A DNA stretch of 64,000 nt from Pomacea canaliculata (taxonomy: Eukaryota; Mollusca; Gastropoda; Architaenioglossa; Ampullariidae): assembly GCF_003073045.1 (NCBI RefSeq), contig NC_037596.1:7645416-7709415 (forward strand), given 5' to 3'. A program made the translations under genes and the position numbers. Within the stretch, counting starts at the first letter, position 1, and every line of letters starts with the position of its first letter. This document shows positions 34,545-47,000 of this stretch, piece after piece. Under the pieces are notes generated by a model. It was not told where the DNA came from. It saw only the letters and a list, made by a program, of their open reading frames with translations, and searched no databases.

Positions 34545-37500
34545 GTAAGTCGTGCTGTAAACGGAGTGTCACGGTCCTGCGAGTGATCATTATCTCCACT
34601 ACCCCGAGTGGCCCCCACCCCGGGTTGTAGCAAAACTCCCTCCCCACTCCCCCAGGACAGTGTTTGGTGTGGGAGTCACACTGGTACATGTCGGGTACTC
34701 GTTCGGGTAGGTAGAGCTTTTGTCACGAGTCTGAGCGACTAACAGGTGGTTCTTCTCGACTTCTCTGAACGACGGTCTTGATTACCAGCTGTGGTGAGGT
34801 TTGTGATGTTGTGATCTGGTAATCTTTTCATTTCGGATCGAGTCATGGGGCCAGCCGCCCTGGCGCCAGTGCTGGGCCTCACATGTCTGTCGACCCCTTC
34901 CGGCCTTTCCCGACACCTGAGGGATCTGATATGGCCGCCTGCAAGTCAAAAGCTTTCTTTAGATCATTTAAAACTGAGAATTCATCGCTTTATGGTAAAT
35001 TAAACATGACTTGGGTCAAAACCTTCAGATGGCCGTGTCGCAGATTTCGGTGACAGTTATCTTTGTATGCACTCTGTAGCCTTTTAAGCTTTTTTTCGAG
35101 TAGGTGGAGATCAGACCAAGTCTGTGCAGACACCTGACACCGAGGGAGGAGAGGTAGTGAGGAAGGCTAGCTATTGCTACAAATTAAATTATTTTGTAGA
35201 GACAGTCCAAGTTATCTCAAACAAGTCCGGTTACCGAGGTTGAGGTTGAATTCATTCCCTGGCCACCGTACAAGTGTCAGTGACCCGCCACCCTGGTAAA
35301 CCTCCTCCCGAATCGAGGTCAGGTCAGCAAGCCGTTTGTCTCCTATTTTTCAAATCCCATTTCCTTTAGCGAACCTTCCCCTCCTTTTCTTTTGATTTGC
35401 TTAATTAAATTTCGCCCTTTTGACCCTTTAAGCCTGCTAAGCTGCCATTTAATAACACGATTCGCGGGAGTGACTGGCCCTTTGGCTCGTGTTGATCACC
35501 GCGCATGTGTGCCTCTTGTCCCCCTCACTCTCCACCGGAGTGCGATCGTGGAGGCAGTGTGACTGTCTCCTGTTCCTCCCACCACCCACCACTACCACCA
35601 CCACCACCACCTCTCCACCCCTGCAACGCCTAGGAGGGGGAGGTAACGAAACTCTGAGCGCATTATTGTCGATGATAGCGGGTGGTTTTGAAGGCAGAGA
35701 TCAAAGTACCCCTTTTGTCCTACTTGCCCAAGTTTCTCTGGCCAAACCGGTATGTGGCCCACCTATCAGGTACACATCTTTCAGGTGATAATGGGCCAAG
35801 GAGCAGCCGTCTCCCTTCTCAGACGATCGTCCCAGAAGTACACGGGTAGACAGGCAATTAGTGTTCCAGTCCATGAAACAAGGAATTGTGCAAATCACAT
35901 TTATGAAGCACAGACAGCAAGAAGCATCAGAAAAACTGTAAAGGTAGCTCCCTTCAGCCTGAGATGTAGCCAGTGAGGTCAACAATGTAATTAAGAACAA
36001 TAATGATAAACCAGTTGATTTAATTTTTTAACATTTAATAAATATGTATTTTGTCGACCGCAGGGGCTCTTATCTAAACCTCGAAGGTAGACACCCTAAA
36101 TCTGCATTGTGATTTAAAGGTTTTGAAGGTTTGTTAACTATAGTTTAATATAATGAGGTCGGTTGTTATTTAATAATAATAATAAACAACGTGTGATTGA
36201 TATAGCGAATCATCATGATCACAAAAGATGTCCTCAGTAGAAGACATAGACAGACTAAGAAGGACTGTAAAATATTACAGAAAATAATAATGAAAATAAG
36301 GAACTCCTGGACACGCTGTGCCACGCGACTCGGATATCTAGTGAGCGGTGAGGACCAGTCACCTTCAAGATCAAGTTCGTGACCAACTGATGGCCCCTCA
36401 CTCTTTCTCTCTGCTCCGCGCTCTCCTCCTTCTGTCGAGCTGATGAAAGCCGGCTCCCCCGACTGGAAAATCCCTTGACTTAACATTTACCTAGCGAGCC
36501 TGCCGTCAAGCCCCTAGGGACAATGGCACGCAAGTTCCCTTTTGGAGCAAGGGAAAAAAAACTGGGGGATGGATATTTTGGGGAGGGGGATGTTGACGCC
36601 CTCTTCCACGTCTTCGATTCTGATTAGAAATAACTTTTATTTTTCTGAAAACTTTTTTTAAGAAGGTTCTGCGATGAGGTGGCACTTTTACTCTAATGAT
36701 GAAGATAGTTTCTTTTGATACATTTCTTTGTCAGATGATAGATTCCTGGAAATCAGCGACGACATATTGTCGACGAGAGCGTTGCATGTCCAGTGGTTAT
36801 CGTTTTGGAAATCTGCATCGTACATCAATACACGGAAGTTTTTGTACATAGTATATTTCCAAAATGTAACCACCCGGGTTTTGATGTACAGACTTATTCA
36901 CATCTTCCTGTCTGCACGTGGTTTTGCCAGTATTTGGACCAAAATGGCTGTAGCTCAGTTGATTACGATGTTGCTACATCCGAGCAGGGCATCCTGGGTA
37001 CAATAGGAGGCGACCGTGCAGCTTCCGGGTGTACAATGCCACTGGCGGGCAATTTTGCACCTGGGGGCTGTGCGGGAAAGAGTCTATCACATCCTGTTTC
37101 TAGTAGTAAACATTATTCACTTTCTTCACATTCGAAGTGTATCCACGTTGCATATTTTTCCATTAAACCTCCCTCCTCTAGGTTCTTTTGAAAATTTTGT
37201 CTTCTGCTTTCAAATATTTGTGTGGTCGATCATGGGTATCGCACTAAACTATTTATGTTTTTGATGACCTTTACATGATGGCCTAGTTTCAACAGGTCTG
37301 TTGGGGTGCAAAGGCGTTTTTATGGATGGGATAAAGCTCGGTGAAAGATACTATTTACCCAAGCTGGGGGAGTACCCTTCTTCCCTTCTGGTACATGGGT
37401 GCAAGCATAAAAACGTATCAAAATTGTGACGTCACGTTTGTACATAGATATGACCTTGAACACATGGTTCCCAGCTCTCCTATTGGCTGACACGCACGCA

Positions 37501-37664
37501 CACGTGTTAGGCACTGGGTAATGATTGCTGAATATGTGACTAGATGTGTTTGGGAATGTGGATATAGCCATCATATAAATATTTCCCTCACATGGTCACA
37601 TTACCAAGCGAAGCCGAAGCTGTGGGTGTCAATACAAAAGTTTTGTTTACAAGACCGCCGGGAG
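34545..37664. other. Gene-poor stretch
   Basis: Contains a CCA/ACC-rich run at 35578-35612, a short ATT-rich patch near 36175 and a GGGGA-rich patch near 36560. Short open frames here show no domain. Confidence 0.5.
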
Positions 37665-37712
37665 ATGGCTGGAGCCGACCCAGGTACCTTCAGGGCGCCA
37701 GTCTGCCACAAG
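37665..37712 (+). CDS. Candidate short 5' coding exon
   Basis: An ATG in strong context (GGAGATGG) opens 16 codons, MAGADPGTFRAPVCHK, which end exactly at a donor AAG|GTAAGC in phase 0. The upstream 60 bases would be 5'UTR. No partner exon was found. Like the segment at 32936 it could be an alternative start exon. Confidence 0.28.
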
Positions 37713-40700
37713 GTAAGCAAAGACAACGTGGAGCGAACTCGCGAACATGACAAAAGGTTTGGCAAAACCGGGTAATTCACTCTGGGGTCACTGTGAGAAG
37801 GGTGGGATAATGGGAAAGGGTCTTGGTCAAGGCAGCCGTTGAAAACCGTTAATCTGTTTGACAAAGACAACATGGTGTTTGGGGACAGGGTGAAACCGGA
37901 CCCTTCGGTCGTTACACAAGTAAAACCAAACTGTGGATAGCGAGAGAACTATCGGAACGAAAGTCTGAATATTATTGAACAGTCTGTTCATTGTATTGTG
38001 ATTTATTTTTAAATATTTCGTGGTGAAAGAATGAAAGGTTTTAATCAGCAAAAATTGAAAGAAACAAGCAAAGAAAGGATTGGATTAATGATTGAAAAAA
38101 ATTCAAAGATGTGGTGGAGGAACAGACGAAAAGTAAACAAAGATAATAAAGACACAACATACAAATACACAACGAGTAACATTGATACGAGGAGGTGCCT
38201 GCACTCATCTTGCTAAACACAGTGACGTGCGGACGACAGACGACACCCTCGTCACCAAGACGTCACCCCGGGTTTCCAGGCACTCGATAGCCTGTGACTG
38301 GGACAACCGTCACTCGTTGTCATGGTGACTGGAGGCCTCACTCTCCCGCGACTGACGTCTGCTCACCTTAGCAACGACAGGTACAGCGATACGGACAGTC
38401 GGTCATTTGTTGGACCAAATCATTGAAGTCTGAAAATTCTAGGTAATTAAGTAATTGGGTAATGTTGGCCGGTTGCCATGGCGGTTGTGGTTATTGTGTG
38501 AACGATCATATCTACATTTTCTGACTGTACATACATGTCTTTATGGCATACTTATATTTTTAGACAAACAGTTTTAAGTCTGCTTATTGACTCTTGAAAA
38601 TGTTTTCGGTCAATCCTCTCTGCCACTAAACTTTCTGCAATCGGAAGTACACAAAAGAAAATGGAAAAACAAAGTGAGTACAGAAAATACAAAACTGCGA
38701 AGAATATTAACATGGAGATGCTAAATGCTATTTTTTAATGTGATTACCACTAGTTCGTGTAGATAACAAGTTGTCTACCACTTATGTCCTTACATCCTAT
38801 ATAAGGCACATTTGTCTGCGAGAGACATTGGAGGAAACGAAATGAGTAGTTGATTATAATAACATCTAGTAAACACATTCAAACTAAATCAACCAATAAA
38901 AAAAAAGGCATCAGTCGTGAGTGGGTTTCGAACACAGCGTTTCTGGGTGGAGTCGAGCGAACGTATGTAATGCTTTTTGACATTCATCCTCTTCTGCAAG
39001 GACAGGAAGGTACTTTTAAATGGGTATCCAGGAAAGGACTTATCGGGTATTCTTGAAGAACCCGGACTTGGCATGCTCGCGGGTATTGTCGTGGGAGGCA
39101 GACCACTTCAACGAAGAGCAGCAACTAAAGCGACTAAGCAATCCCCTCAAACTTACCTGCCCTTATCCTACCCACCACTCTCTCTCCTTCAATCCTCATC
39201 ACTCCCTTCTTCACACCCGTAATCAGTACCTGACCCCCCTGCCACCCGCCAGCGCAAGGTTTCTGCTCAGATTTGAGAACTCCACCCCTCCTACCCCTAA
39301 CACTCACACACACACACACGCACACACACGCACACACTCTCGCACACGCACACACGCACACGCACACACGCGCACACACACACGCACACACTCCACATTT
39401 TTTAATGCCACAGCTCGCACGTTGCCATGACTCTCACTGCCATCCCCCTCTCCACTCCCCCGTCTCCGTGTGTCCTCCCCTCCCCTTTCCCCTCCCCTCT
39501 ACCACTACACAATCGTGGTGTCGTCTGCTTTCTGAGAGCTCAGCTTAGCGAGTTCAGTCCCTTTGCTTTCCCCTTTCCCCTTCTTGTCCGCCCGCTGCGC
39601 AGTCAAGGCCCGACTGTCCTGGGCGAGGGACGGAAGAAAAGACGGTGTGCGAAAGTTGTTCCTTTGCTCCCTCCTTCACCTGCGGGAAGAAAGACAGAGA
39701 GACACAGGCAGCTTATGTCTCGTGCGATAAGGAAGACTGTGCAGGCCATGCGGGACACACAGGGCGACATGTCTGCCTGCAGGCCTCTTGTTTCGGGGGT
39801 CCACCTGCTACAAAGCAGTTGACACCGACTCCTCCACTCGCTGGAAAGTTAACTTGACAGGGGATCGGTGCTGTGTTGTGTGACGAACCACAATGAACGC
39901 ACATTCCGTGTGGCATCACGCTTGTATTCGGAGGATATGATAGATACTGCTGTGTTGAACAGGTAGGTCGAAACGCGTTTTTGACATCAGCTTTGAGTGT
40001 CAAGTATTTTGTCGGGGCTTAGTCTTTGACAGAGACATGACCTAGGGGACATCTTTGTCCAAGTTAAAGGAAATACTCGAAAGTTTTCAGTCTTGACTAA
40101 TAGTTTTATTGTTGTCACTTTGTCGACATTGGTGGTTGTAGATGTCTGTCTTTCTCGTGCATTATAGCCTTGTCAGCTGGTCAGCAAGAATAATTCTTTC
40201 ATCAGTTCTGTAGATCATAGTACATAGCAGCTAGCATTACTCTCATACACTGTACTATAATTATTTCTCATCAGTATCCTGAAACCTACTAGTGTGAATG
40301 TTCTTCAGCATTTAAAACTTCAATATGTCAGGACTGTACTTGCCTAAACCCTGATGGAAGAACCGTATAATTATGTCAGACCTACCCTCAAGAAAGTTTA
40401 GAAGAGCATGTGACCTTTTAAAAAGTTTTTCAATTTATTTATTCCTCCCGTTTTTGATCATTCTCCGTAATTCTTTAAAATTATCGTTTGCTTAGAAAAT
40501 CTGCTTCTTCTTGTCAGTGCGTGTCTGTTGAACAGGAATGAACTGTCTAAAATAGTATAAGTATTCAGTATTAAATATATTAGTATTGTTCTGGTTTTTT
40601 TAATAGGAAGGATGGTCCATGTAGATGTTTCTCAGGTGGTGTTGCACACGTCTTATCAGTTGAATAGCTCGCATAGCCAGCTTATCGGGGACGATATCTT

Positions 40701-41276
40701 GAGGTTCTTTGTCCGGTGGAACGAGGTCTTGCCCTCAATCCCTCTCATCCTCGCTGACATCACAATGGCGGAACTGCGTTTGAGAAACATGGATTGTTAT
40801 CTAGCCAGGTGATGTCCCAGACTCTTACATTCCAGGTGCATGTCGTTTGTGTGACATAGGTGTTTGGGTATGAGAGTGGTGCAGCGTGTGAATTGGTGTT
40901 GTCAGGATTGTTGTAGCAGAAATGTTGTTTTACAATTACTGTTACAACCGGTGGACCAGTGGGGCGACATCGGAAAGCTGTTAGAGATGATTCTATCCCC
41001 AGCACCTTTTTCATTCACACTGTCACGCACGAGCGCGTTTTTACACACATACACAGCGAGATTAAAAATATTATTATTAAGCAGGATGATGAATGAGACC
41101 CCATTCTACCACCACCAGTCACCCACGAATAATTTCACATTCAATGATCTCACTTTAAAAAAAAAAAAGTTTTCTTTCGGGTGAGCGTGGGTAGACAGCA
41201 GATGAGGAGTCTTGGGTGACCAATTAAAACTATTTATTTGGGGATCTCGAGACATGGTTAGCATGTTGAAATGCAC
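37713..41276. other. Gene-poor stretch with a CA microsatellite
   Basis: An RFX-like half palindrome GTTGCCATGG lies at 38472. The CA/CG run lies at 39305-39391. The open frames through it are low complexity. An ATG-led segment at 40765-40808 (MAELRLRNMDCYLA) stops at a weak GTGATG donor and is not called. Confidence 0.5.
39305..39391. repeat. (CA)n microsatellite with CG interruptions
   Basis: CACACA tract with CACG and CTCG interruptions over about 87 bp. Confidence 0.95.
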
Positions 41277-41400
41277 AGCTTTGTAAGTACAGACTTTCAG
41301 TCATGTAGGTCCACAGCTGTAAGTACAAACCTTCAGTCATGTAGGTCCACAACTGTAAGTACAGACCTTCAGTCATGTAGGTCCACAGCTGTATGTCATG
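41277..41400. repeat. 36-bp minisatellite, three units plus a partial
   Basis: The units contain GTAAGTACAGACCTTCAG and TCATGTAGGTCCACAG. Unit 1 is about 41277-41314, unit 2 is 41315-41350, unit 3 is 41351-41386, and a partial unit follows. They differ by only a few bases. Each unit carries GTAAGTA, which looks like a splice donor. Confidence 0.92.
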
Positions 41401-44400
41401 TTGACAAACAGCTGTAATGTTGACCGTCAGCAGAAACTGGAAAACAATATACTCGAACCCCGCTGTAATGTGGCTTGTGAACCTCGTTCTTTTGAATGAA
41501 GAATTTGCTCATTTACTCACCTGTCATTAATGTAAACACCGTGAAATCTGTCCTGCACCGGAAATTACAGATTACTGGGATTACTGGGTCACCACTTGAG
41601 ATTTTATATTAACTTTTCTCTCTCCTTCATTGTAAACAATATTATTCTCCTCCTCCTTTGTGAGTAAACAGTCGGCATGATTTTTAGAACGATGTATTTT
41701 TAATTGCCTCCATCTGTGTATGTCTGTGTGGGTGGAGAAACTTTTGCTATAAAACCTTTTACCGGCAGCTTCTGTTCTTCATTCTGTCGTCAGTTCCACC
41801 TGACCACAGGGGGCCATGTATTAACCGGTGTTGTACACTTGCACTACAAGATTGTTGTCTATGTGTTCAGCATGTATGTGATTTTCATTTGGATCAGTTT
41901 CCCAGACCTTTTGGTGTGTTGGGTTAGCGGGGTCCAGTTACCTCCGCATGACTGTGTAACGGGCCGTCGGCATCCCATGTTGATCACTTTAACCACCTTT
42001 GTGAGAGGTGAGTGTCGCGTACCTGGCGCAGGTGATCAATGAAGTCGCACGACAGCCGACTTTGAAGTCCTCAGTCAACACCGGTCTCTTGTGTGAGTCT
42101 TTACCTGTCAGCCATGTCACTGTAACCCAAACACCCCGAGTCGCTCTGTCTCAATGAAGAATTTGTGAGCGGAAGCATCTTAGGTGGTCCATTAAATGTT
42201 TTGTGCAGGACGTTTCTAATTAATTAGGTTTTTAAAATTATTTTAAGTCTGTCATGGATAACGGAGCATGTTATTTAAAGCAGTTTCAATGCTTCAGCCA
42301 AACTTAGATGATCAATTATTAGTTATTAATTTGCAGAAGTTTTACATTATTAATTTTTTAATTCATTTTTGAAATCTGTCATTGCACAGAAAGAGGCAGG
42401 CTATTTGGTATAAAAGTGCTTCAATTAATTTGGAGTTTCGCACTTTTGAGGGACGGGAAAGGTTGGTGCTAACGAAGGGTGAGGTGAGAAAACGCTCGAC
42501 AGTCGCGGTTCTTGTGACTTCTCAACTTTATTCTTCCTGCGCGAAGAATTATCAGACAATTTTTCTATTATTGAAACGCTTGTGGAGGTGCCTATTTTTA
42601 TTCCTTGAAATCTTTCTCAGACTTGCAGGATGATGGGAAACCACACCTGGTGGGCTCGACATTATGTTTCAATGATGTCCTCTTTGTAAATGTGTCTCTT
42701 ATCATCTCGCGAGATCGGGGGCCGCACTGTTGTACCTGTCAGCACCTTACAACACACCTGTACCCACGTGTCGACAGTGCACTTGCCATCTCTTTGATGA
42801 CTGATAAGATATACTGCGGTTATCGGAAGTTTTATCTTCGCATCTCTTGCGTGAGGGCAATCAGTAGTTAGGGATCCTGACCAATCACAGATGTCATTGG
42901 GCGAGTAAACTCTCTTTTGTTTTGACAATCGGTTCCCAGAGTCTCGATGGTGTCCCATGGAAGACCTTGCTTCAAAGGAAGACTGAAGACAATGCCTTCT
43001 TTCTGAACTGAGAAGAAGAGTGGCTTGTCGGGGTCAGGAAGGCAGTCCGAGTAGTCAGCCCTTGAGAAGGGGAGCGAAATGCTTCCGCGTCGTGACATAG
43101 TCTTCTGCTTTTGTTTGTCCAGGACAGCGACGACAAATACGGTCACATCGCATGCTGGAAGATTTTTTTTTTAACTTTTTTTCGTTTAAAATGACAGTGC
43201 AAGGAAGCTTTAAGTGTCTTCCGTGCGTGGCCGGTGACTGTCGGTCGATGTTCTTTGCGATCTGCTTTGCTTTCGTCGCCGTTCATACCCAGCTTCTTGT
43301 GTACAAAAGCCTGGACCTCTTCTAAAACTCAAAGTGTCTTTACTCTTAATGTTGTAAAGCTTCTCTTCTTGTCTTAATTTCTTTTCTTCTGTTCATTCGA
43401 ATCCATTCTATCCGTTTACATGTCTATTGTCCATGTTTTTCTACTATACAAATATCTCGCCTCAGCAAATTAGCAACAGCACTTTGTCTTACATGTCTTA
43501 CTCTCTAATGACCATCACTCTTAACAGATTCTACAAAATATTTAACTATCAAGGCCCTGCCGTTGAAAGAATCGTATCAGCTGGCCTTTTCGTCGGTAGA
43601 ACAGCAAAGAGGAGAACATTTCTATCGAAACATCTGTCCGTTCTTGTTTATAGTAGTTCATCTTGTTCGAAGCTATTCTTAACTCGATCACGAGATAAAA
43701 GCCGTTTTCTTATTTAAATCGACGAACGATTAATTTCCAGGGAGTGGGTGACTTGTCTTGGACAGGATAACCTTTGCAGGTAATTGTGGATTATTACATG
43801 CTTTCGAAAATATGCGTTATCATGGCAGTATAAGCAGTCTTCTAGGGGTTCAATTTCAACTGATACATTTTCTTAGTTTCTCAGATTTTTTTCTATTGCA
43901 ATAATTCCCTTTCACTCTCTCACGCACGCTCATACAAACACGCTCAGATGCATGTACATGCAAATGAAAACATAACCAATGGACTTCGAAGGGGCAGTTT
44001 ACCGAAGTTTATGTGATGCTTCACAAACGTTTTTGATAGATGGAATATTGTACAGAGAACAAAAAAAAAAAAAAAAATCCCCAGTGTCTTTGACAATTGT
44101 CGCCACTTGTCACAACTACAGACAAGATGCTTCAGAAGACCTCCTCAACTCATGGCCTCGACAAAACAGTCAAACAAGACCGAGACACACGCTAGACATG
44201 ATAGACAAACAAGTCATATTCGTCCACCTTCTTTTTTTTTTTTGAAGGGAGGGGGGCTTTTTTAAACTGTCTTTTCCTCCCAGGCCATGGCTTAGTGTGT
44301 GCTTGTGCCACCCCCACCAAACCCTCAGCCTCTGTCTCTGTTGTCACCTGGCACGGTGAGGGTGCATCTGTGGATTACCTCGCTTTGCTCTATCATACGC

Positions 44401-44415
44401 CAAGGTCGCTGCAGG
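41401..44415. other. Gene-poor stretch
   Basis: No convincing gene. A poly-A run lies at 44060-44076 and a poly-T run near 44232. Open frames near 41704 and 42382 have no domain or splice support. Confidence 0.5.
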
Positions 44416-44473
44416 ATGCGGCGATGGCGTGTGGCGAGCTTCAAGGCCGCGAAAAAATCGTTTGAAAAATTTG
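44416..44473 (+). CDS. Candidate short 5' coding exon, basic peptide
   Basis: An ATG at 44416 just after GCAG opens MRRWRVASFKAAKKSFEKF and runs into a donor TTTG|GTGAGA in phase 1. The local sequence is richer in GC than its surroundings. The frame stays open beyond the donor only into a CA repeat, which favours splicing there. Family unknown; no partner exon found. Confidence 0.28.
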
Positions 44474-44528
44474 GTGAGATGACACGAGGTCCATCGCTCG
44501 CCAAGGTGCCTCTAGACCACCACCCCCT

Positions 44529-44590
44529 ACACACACACACATACACACACGCATACATACACATGCATGCAAACAAACACACACACGCAC
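44529..44590. repeat. (CA)n-rich microsatellite
   Basis: CACACA runs with CATA and CATG interruptions. Confidence 0.9.
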
Positions 44591-45186
44591 ATCTTATTTT
44601 AAATAACGACCCCCTCACCGCTCTTCCCCATATTGTCTCCCTCCCTACAGTGGTTGTCTTGTCGGTTGACCATGATAACCAGAACTTTCTCAGTCCTCAT
44701 CTAGACTATTCATACCTTTGTTGAATACAGTCGGGAGATGGAGAAGGATGTGTGTAAAGAATGAGTGAGAGTTAGACTTTCCTTAAATCTCGCTGAACGT
44801 TTGACCAAGTTTATTAGACCACGAATGCTTTGGTCACCATGTTGTTTTCTAATACAAATTTGATCATACTTTTTGTCAAACATGTTGTTTACTAATACAG
44901 GGATATTTGGGGGCACTACGGAGGTTTGAGATTTCGACATTTTTCTCCGTTAAGAACGACTTGTTTGCTACTGACACCTGTACAGCCTCACCTCTCAATA
45001 TACAACTTCGGTGGCTCAAAGAAAAGGCATCTGTATCGACTTTGAATGTTTTCTTTGAAAGAGAATAAATAACTACAACAAATCGAAATTATCTTGATCA
45101 TAGATTGATCTCAGAAGCTTATTGAGAAGGAGAGGACCTGCCATCCTCAGGTCTGAACTTTATTCTGTCTTCATCCTTTGTATGTC
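44591..45186. other. Non-coding stretch
   Basis: No gene or repeat recognised. Confidence 0.5.
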
Positions 45187-45385
45187 GGTTGGCAGGAAAG
45201 TGCTTCCACCTACAGGTCATTTCGCGCCATAAGCTAAGAGGGAGGAAACTGGAGAACCTGGAGACTGCCGACCTTCTGAACACTATCACATGTAGAGATC
45301 GTCCCGAGGCGAGTTCTGAACCGGGTACATCTCACTGCAGTGGTAACAATCGAGAGTTCTGACCACTTGAGAGGTGGGTGCCCCC
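45187..45385 (-). mobile_element. tRNA-derived SINE, diverged
   Basis: Read on the minus strand it follows the same order as the SINE at 31975. A tRNA-like part with CCGGTTCAGAACTCGCC (B-box-like, near 45323-45307) is followed by a body and an end at GGTGGAAGCACTTTCCTGCC. More diverged than the 31975 copy. Confidence 0.6.
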
Positions 45386-46840
45386 TTACAGAGAAAACAA
45401 TTTTAGTCTGACATTGTGCTTTGACAGTGATTTTTACCCATCGTGCTTTGGCGGTGTACTGCCACTCTAGCCCACCACAGCTTTTGTCCTGTTTGGCTGA
45501 TAATAACTTGCACGTCCCTGGGGCGCACGGTAAACTCCTTTTTTTCTTCCCTGCCTTATCTCAAAGGGCTCATCGGGTCTCGATCGCAGTTGCGTGACGC
45601 TGCTCACCTGGAGGGTGGCGGTGAGTGGTTGCCCCTTAAGAACGATCCCCACCCCCCTTCGACTCCCAAACAGCTCGAAAGGAAATGCAGGTAGAAATAG
45701 CTCATTCTGTGGAGGGGTTTGTTTTCAACTTGTGAAGTCTCAAGGCTGTGTCACTGCTTTGCTCTCGTCATCCCTTCAACCCACCGGAGTTGGTGGCGCT
45801 TCCTGCCGCAGGTAGATCACGTGTTTGCATTTTGATGCGCGAGAAGGAGAATCACGCAAAGAATGCAGAATGTCTGTTCGTCTGATCCACAAAATGTTAT
45901 TTGCTTCTTATGTTCAAATATCTACCACAAAGGCATTCTTCAGCCATCCCACATGCCGACCTTTATACCCTCCTGTACTCGCTTACTCTCGGGATGCATC
46001 AGACAGCGAACTGCTTCATTGTGTAAACAGAAGGTGTGGTCTCCACTAGGTGGTCCACCTTGAATTGGAAAGTTTTTTTTTAAAAAAATTCTTGTGATTA
46101 TAGTTTCTTTGTACAAGCACGCACACACATGCACCTTCTCAACCTAACGGTCCAAGTTTACTCGATTTGAATTGTTTGTTATAGCTATTGCATAAGCATT
46201 AGTTTCGATTAACAAAGGGTTAACATTTGGGCTAAACACGCGAAAAACATAAACCGTTGGATGAACATACATGTTGCATTCTGGGAAAAAAAAAGTCTTA
46301 AACGGGTTTTCCAGCAATCCGTGATCAACCTTTGGATTGCCGCAAGAAACATCTTTTTACGATCGCCATCACTTGCCGAGACTTCATTTTCTTTTGTATC
46401 TCCTTCCCCGACATAAATATGTCTGTAAAATTTACGAGGGCGAATATGTGGCACTTTGCGTGGTGCGGGAGGAGAAGGGAAGAAGCAGATATAAACGCTT
46501 ACCTATCCCTCCCTCCATTTGGGAGGCGAGCCATTCGGTCGCTGGGTGTCAGAGGTGACTACAGTCCTTCTGTGCTCCGCCATACTCTCAGGTGTATGTA
46601 TACCTGAGTATACCTGGAGAGAATAAACAACGTGTGGATGCTAGACAGTTCGTTGGCAGTTTTTTGTCACGTGATGAGGCTACTGTCTGCGCACAGATAC
46701 TTAGTTTTCTGGGAAAATCGGGTCAAGCTGGGTACATTGTTAAACGGGTGGTGGGGTGTCTTACCAAATCCGTTATTATTATTTTTTAAATCCTTTGCGT
46801 TTTACAAGATCATTTTCGGCAAGGCGCCTGACCCTAGCCT
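45386..46840. other. Gene-poor stretch
   Basis: No convincing gene. A CTCF-like CCACTAGGTGGTC occurs at 46042-46054. Open frames at 45443-45694 and 46332-46607 show no domain. Confidence 0.45.
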
Positions 46841-47000
46841 GTGAGGACGGCAGCAATAGGTCAAGTAAGTGGGTCACACTCCCCAGCGCGAGGGTCAGAC
46901 GTGGTTGCCGGGGCGCGTGCCGCCAGGGGGAGACAGCTGCAAGTGCGTGACGTAGCATGGTGCACGGACAGCAGCGACGCCTGGCGGCGAGGACTCGGAA
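46841..47000. promoter_or_regulatory. GC-rich patch with CTCF-like motif
   Basis: CG-rich, with TGCCGCCAGGGGGAGAC at about 46918-46934, which resembles the core recognised by CTCF, and TGACGTAGCA just downstream. It could be a regulatory or boundary element. Motif resemblance only. Confidence 0.25.

Noticed and set aside
39020-39548. His/Thr-rich open frames over the CA repeat
   Set aside because: Low-complexity translation of a microsatellite.
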